Source: Chloroflexota bacterium (GTDB lineage: Bacteria > Chloroflexota > Dehalococcoidia > Lucifugimonadales > UBA3495). Taken from it: DNA of 51,994 nucleotides. Below the pieces are notes generated by a model. It did no database searches, had not been told where the DNA came from, and saw only the letters and a list, made by a program, of their open reading frames with translations. Location of the stretch: NCBI GenBank assembly GCA_002723125.1, contig PBNM01000004.1, forward strand, positions 130,842-182,835, in the 5' to 3' direction. Shown here in pieces: positions 48,946 to 51,994 of the stretch (positions are counted from its first letter, which is position 1; each line of letters opens with the position of its first letter). The position numbers and the translations under genes are program-made.

Positions 48946-49893
48946 TTATTTACTCCATATCCCTAACCCTACTAAGAGATTATTCAAAGTCTGTTCGTGG
49001 ACTTTTTCCCAAGCGTCGGGACTACTGTTAGAATTGTGTGGTGCTAGTAATACGTTTTCTAGGCTCCTAAGCTCACTAGTAGGAGGCAACGGTTCATCTT
49101 CAAAGACGTCTAAAGCCGCTCCTTTTATTTTCCCGTCTTTCAAAGCTTTCACGAGTGCTATCTCATCTATTAATGGACCGCGAGCCGCATTAATGATGTA
49201 CGGCTTCTTGGCCATGTTTGTAAATTCAATGGTCGAAAGAATATGAAGGCTTGAATCGTTTAAATCACAATTTAAAGTTATAAAATCCGATTTTGAAAGC
49301 AGGAAGTCTTTACTTACTAGTTCAATGCTTACACTATCCAAGAATTCTTTAGGTGGTTTACAAGGATCATGTCCTAAGATGCGTATGCCAAATGAGGATG
49401 CTTTACGAGCTATTGCTTGTCCGATATTCCCTAATCCTATTATTCCTAGCGTACATTCATACAGAGATACTAGATTTCTTTTTTCCCAAATATGTTTTTT
49501 TACATCTGTGTCCATAGCATGAAGCTGTCGTGCAAAAGTTAATATATAGCCTAATACAGTATCTGATACTGGATTTGTGAAAGCATTGGGGGTGTTGAAA
49601 ACTTGAATATTTTTCTGATTAGCATATGCTTTATCTATTGAATCGATACCTGTGCCCCATTTCGATATTACAGATAATTGCTTGGCTGCATCCAGGACTT
49701 TAGGAGTGAAACGATCATCCCCACATATCGTGCCCTGTATATCATGGATAACTTCTAGTAGTTCGTGTTCCTCTAGCCTTTCTGTGACTTTTGGAACGAT
49801 AGGTTTTAGATTATATTGTTCGAATACATGCATATACTTGTCAACTACAGGTTGAAAGTAAGGTGCAGATATTAAAATGTTCTTTTTGAGCAT
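48946..49893 (-). CDS. D-2-hydroxyacid dehydrogenase (phosphoglycerate dehydrogenase-like)
   Basis: A 315-residue NAD-dependent D-2-hydroxyacid dehydrogenase. The nucleotide loop is LGIIGLGNIGQAIARKA, and the catalytic residues are Arg in INAARGPLIDE, Glu in LDVFEDEPLPP and His in LAPHNSNSSPDAW; the classic SerA regulatory ACT domain is absent. It starts one base inside the end of the kdsB gene (TAATG overlap). The second hydroxyacid dehydrogenase of this locus (22460) is similarly coupled to neuA, so both stand directly after a CMP-sugar synthetase gene. Substrate unknown; a 2-keto-acid sugar or an acid intermediate is likely, serine synthesis less so. Confidence 0.88.
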   Translation of the reverse strand: MLKKNILISAPYFQPVVDKYMHVFEQYNLKPIVPKVTERLEEHELLEVIHDIQGTICGDDRFTPKVLDAAKQLSVISKWGTGIDSIDKAYANQKNIQVFNTPNAFTNPVSDTVLGYILTFARQLHAMDTDVKKHIWEKRNLVSLYECTLGIIGLGNIGQAIARKASSFGIRILGHDPCKPPKEFLDSVSIELVSKDFLLSKSDFITLNCDLNDSSLHILSTIEFTNMAKKPYIINAARGPLIDEIALVKALKDGKIKGAALDVFEDEPLPPTSELRSLENVLLAPHNSNSSPDAWEKVHEQTLNNLLVGLGIWSK

Positions 49894-50663
49894 TATTCAG
49901 GAACTATATTTAGGTATTGTTTTGTTAAAGGGTCTTCTTTAATAAGTTGTGTTACTAAGTGCAGGTCTTCTAAATTATCAACTGCATGACTGTCGAATTC
50001 ACTTTCTATCATACGGATGCTGTACCCGTGCTCCATGAAACGATTCATATCTACTGATTCAGCAATTTCTAACGGAGTAGGCGCTAGTGCGGTGTATAGT
50101 TTCAAGCCAGATCGAGTGAATGGGATAATACATACTTGTTTGTACATGGGAGTGGAGGACAAATTTGAGACGTCAGCTAGATGAGGAATAGGGCTTCGAG
50201 ACATATATAGTGCATTTGATTCGTTGTTTATCACAACTTTAATAGTATTTGGATTTAGGTAGTCTGAATGTTCAGTGATGCGCTTCATGAGGTTTGTGCA
50301 TATTATTGAGGAATTTTGAAACATTGGTTCTAGAGCAAGGTCTATCATCTCTGGATAGGTCATAGGTTCGTCCCCTTGAACCATTACAATGAGTTCAGCG
50401 TCCAAAGACTCAGCAGCTTCAGCAGTTCTGTCACTAGCACGCTGGTGTTCGGATGATGTCATTATGGCTTTCCCTCCTAAATCCGTGACTGCATCATGAA
50501 TTTCTTTATCACATGTGGCTACGTACACATCAGAAAGTACTTTTGACATCGAAACTCTTCGACGTACATGTTCTATCATAGGTAATCCCAAAATATCTGC
50601 TAATGGTTTACCGGGAAATCTACTGGAACCCATTCGTGCTGGTATTATGGCTACTGCATCCAT
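49893..50663 (-). CDS. kdsB: 3-deoxy-manno-octulosonate cytidylyltransferase (CMP-Kdo synthetase family)
   Basis: A 256-residue CTP-dependent enzyme of the KdsB group. It starts DAVAIIPARMGSSRFPGKPLADILGLP-type sequence (residues 2-28), the family signature with Arg-Met-Gly-Ser-Ser-Arg-Phe-Pro-Gly-Lys, followed by VYVATCDKEIHDAV, VMVQGDEPMTYP (conserved Gln-Gly-Asp-Glu-Pro) and YSIRMIESEFDSHAVDNLEDL. These are more like Kdo synthetases than like NeuA. No KdsA was seen, so the sugar may be Kdo made by genes elsewhere or another 3-deoxy-ulosonate. It has the best Shine-Dalgarno site of the window, AGGAGG five bases before the ATG. Confidence 0.88.
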   Translation of the reverse strand: MDAVAIIPARMGSSRFPGKPLADILGLPMIEHVRRRVSMSKVLSDVYVATCDKEIHDAVTDLGGKAIMTSSEHQRASDRTAEAAESLDAELIVMVQGDEPMTYPEMIDLALEPMFQNSSIICTNLMKRITEHSDYLNPNTIKVVINNESNALYMSRSPIPHLADVSNLSSTPMYKQVCIIPFTRSGLKLYTALAPTPLEIAESVDMNRFMEHGYSIRMIESEFDSHAVDNLEDLHLVTQLIKEDPLTKQYLNIVPE

Positions 50664-50668
50664 TAATT

Positions 50669-50674
50669 CCTCCT
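50669..50674 (-). promoter_or_regulatory. Strong Shine-Dalgarno site of the kdsB-like gene
   Basis: The minus strand reads AGGAGG at these positions, five bases before the ATG at 50663, and the stop codon of the upstream SDR gene (50673-50675) overlaps it. It is a perfect anti-16S match and fixes the kdsB start. Confidence 0.8.
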
Positions 50675-51647
50675 ATGAATCTATTATTATGGTGTCTAGC
50701 CAGTCAGTATTGGCCATATACCAATCGATAGTCATTTGAATTCCATCCTCAAAAGATACTTTAGGAACCCAGTTCAGTATCTTTTTCGCTTTAGTTATAT
50801 CTGCGTAGGTAGAGGTCACATCTGCACTATTTCGAGGCAAATAATTTTTCTGAACGGTTTTGCCAAGCTTATCTTCTATAAGGGTAATGACTTGATTAAC
50901 AGATACTGGATTATTCGAGCCAAGATTAAAAATTTGGTAGCCAACTTTCTCAAGGCTCTTTATAGTGCCAGTTGCAACATCGTTTACATGTGTGAAATCT
51001 CTGGTTTGGCTACCATCTCCAAAAACTGTTAAAGTGCCGCCTTCGTTAATCAATTTTATGAATTTGAAGATGCTCATGTCTGGACGACCAAACTGGCCGT
51101 AAACAGTGAAATACCGGTTGATGCTGATATCGATGTTATATTGGTGATGATATGAGTAACATAATAATTCAGCCGACTTTTTTGATACAGAGTAAGGTGT
51201 TAATGGAGAATCGGTTGGATAAGATTCTGCTATAAGATTGGAGTATGTTTCCCCATATAAACTTGACGTAGAAGCTAATACAAATTTATCTGTTTTTGTG
51301 GATCTGCATAATTCTAATAAATTAAGAGTTCCCATAAGATTGGTGTTTAAATATTCATGAGGATCTAACAAAGATTGTCTTACTCCTGCCCTGGCTGCCA
51401 AGTGGATTATTCCTTCGAACTTAGTGTTTGTGAACAGGTTTAAGGCACCGAAGTCAAGAATGTTTATACTGTGAAATTCAAAGTCTTCGTAATTTTGCAA
51501 TTGACTTAGCCTGACATGTTTGATGGTAGGATCATAGGAATCATTTATCGAATCAATGCCTGTAATGTGATGCCCTGATTCAAGTAGTTGAATACATACT
51601 TGTGTCCCTACAAATCCAATGGATCCCGTTACCAGATAATTACTCAT
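50673..51647 (-). CDS. UDP-glucuronate 4-epimerase-like extended SDR
   Basis: A 324-residue NAD-dependent epimerase. It shows YLVTGSIGFVGTQVCIQL, the GIDSINDSYDPTIKHVRLSQL segment that is diagnostic of the UDP-glucuronate epimerase group (a D-x-x-N-D-x-Y-D pattern), HLAARAGVRQSLLDPHEYLNTN, STSSLYGETYSN, the catalytic TPYSVSKKSAELL, RYFTVYGQFGRPDMSIFKF and GDGSQTRDFTHVNDVA. It starts one base inside the end of the UDP-sugar dehydrogenase gene, so a UDP-uronate made by that enzyme is its probable substrate, giving UDP-galacturonate or an isomer. A usual glycine of the first motif is Ser-Ile here (GSIGFVG), which is mild. Confidence 0.9.
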   Translation of the reverse strand: MSNYLVTGSIGFVGTQVCIQLLESGHHITGIDSINDSYDPTIKHVRLSQLQNYEDFEFHSINILDFGALNLFTNTKFEGIIHLAARAGVRQSLLDPHEYLNTNLMGTLNLLELCRSTKTDKFVLASTSSLYGETYSNLIAESYPTDSPLTPYSVSKKSAELLCYSYHHQYNIDISINRYFTVYGQFGRPDMSIFKFIKLINEGGTLTVFGDGSQTRDFTHVNDVATGTIKSLEKVGYQIFNLGSNNPVSVNQVITLIEDKLGKTVQKNYLPRNSADVTSTYADITKAKKILNWVPKVSFEDGIQMTIDWYMANTDWLDTIIIDS

Positions 51648-51994
51648 TACAATTTAACAACGCTAGATTTACTTTCAGTCACGTTGGCGGTTGCGTTGCG
51701 TGTGTCTAATATGCACTTACTATGTCGTACCACCCAATTCCAGTCGTAATTACTATGATTGGTTGTTATCACCACGCAGTCAAACCTTGACATTGTTGAC
51801 TCATCCAAAGTTATAGACGACATATCAAAATGTTCGTATTTTAAATCTGGAATGTAAGGATCATTGTAAGACACTAATGCTCCTTTATTTCTTAATATGT
51901 CTATTACGTCTAATGATGGAGATTCTCTAAAATCAGAAACATCCGGTTTGTAAGCGATACCTAATATTAGAATTTTCGATCCTTTCAAAGCTCT
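51647..51994 (-). CDS. C-terminal part of a UDP-sugar 6-dehydrogenase (UDP-glucose/UDP-ManNAc dehydrogenase family)
   Basis: The gene enters from the right edge; 115 codons up to the stop are present and no true start is in the window (the codon at 51986-51988 is TTG, an internal leucine). The visible part is the UDP-binding C-terminal domain: LKGSKILILGIAYKPDVSD-type sequence with DFRESPSLDVIDILRNKG, then YNDPYIPDL, DCVVITTNHSNYDW and CILDTRNA. This is the classic ending of NAD-dependent enzymes that make UDP-glucuronate or UDP-N-acetyl-mannosaminuronate. The downstream UDP-glucuronate epimerase-like gene supports a uronate product. Which of the two families cannot be settled from this part. 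Confidence 0.88.
   Translation of the reverse strand, partial: RALKGSKILILGIAYKPDVSDFRESPSLDVIDILRNKGALVSYNDPYIPDLKYEHFDMSSITLDESTMSRFDCVVITTNHSNYDWNWVVRHSKCILDTRNATANVTESKSSVVKL

Noticed and set aside
48946-49893. SerA of serine biosynthesis
   Set aside because: No ACT domain, no serC or serB nearby, and coupling to kdsB suggests a sugar-acid role.
1-51994. CRISPR arrays, tRNA or rRNA genes, insertion sequences or prophage
   Set aside because: No repeat-spacer pattern, RNA gene, transposase, integrase or phage gene could be seen; coding sequence fills almost the whole window.

Overview
The window is one uninterrupted piece of a very large cell-surface polysaccharide (capsule or O-glycan type) biosynthesis locus. 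All 49 genes that can be supported (47 complete, one cut by each edge) lie on the minus strand. The longest gap between genes is about 29 bases and many junctions are ATGA or 1-base overlaps, so the block reads as one translationally coupled transcription unit whose promoter and terminator both lie outside. No tRNA, rRNA, insertion sequence, CRISPR array, convincing repeat or plus-strand gene was seen. The DNA is AT-rich and the proteins are rich in Ile, Asn and Lys. The organism cannot be fixed from surface-sugar genes, which transfer easily. The only taxonomic hint is the 23-residue N-terminus at the left edge, which recalls the bifunctional phosphoglucose/phosphomannose isomerase of Chloroflexota (for example marine SAR202 relatives); this is weak.

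Layout in the direction of transcription (right to left). (1) 51994-48096: end of a UDP-sugar dehydrogenase, a UDP-glucuronate epimerase-like SDR, a KdsB-type CMP-Kdo synthetase, a D-2-hydroxyacid dehydrogenase and a GT2 glycosyltransferase. (2) 48099-43210: a GT-B transferase, a PglK/MsbA-like ABC half-transporter, a class I methyltransferase-like protein and a sulfotransferase-fold protein. (3) 43199-37494: a complete set matching the Campylobacter jejuni phosphoramidate (MeOPN) donor pathway: glutamine kinase, gamma-glutamyl-CDP-amidate hydrolase, CTP:phosphoglutamine cytidylyltransferase, methyltransferase, and APS-kinase-like CDP-amidate kinase. (4) 37501-31423: an unknown protein, a sugar N-formyltransferase, NeuB, a CMP-sugar synthetase, a Gfo/Idh dehydrogenase, a radical SAM/SPASM protein and a second, SAF-less NeuB. 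(5) 31413-20904: two paralogous GT-B transferases, AsnB-type amidotransferase, PIG-L deacetylase, KdsC-like phosphatase, NeuC, NeuA, a second hydroxyacid dehydrogenase and a capsule-type transferase. (6) 20899-13450: an M14 carboxypeptidase-like protein, a GT4, the CDP-dideoxyhexose genes rfbF-rfbG-rfbH, a GT2 and a GT-C membrane transferase. (7) 13457-1: SDRs, GT4s, two WecB epimerases, a carbamoyltransferase, an Asp-box propeller protein, a two-domain oxidoreductase, and a PglC-type phosphoglycosyl transferase that probably starts the glycan on its lipid carrier.

Taken together the locus encodes precursors for CMP-nonulosonates, a Kdo-like CMP-sugar, a CDP-3,6-dideoxyhexose and UDP-amino sugars or uronates. 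It also encodes decorations (formyl, carbamoyl, methyl, amide, probable phosphoramidate), some ten to twelve transferases, a phosphoglycosyl transferase and one candidate ABC flippase. The most interesting part is the phosphoramidate cassette joined to a sulfotransferase-like gene, which together could form a full donor-synthesis-plus-transfer system for a P-N modified glycan.
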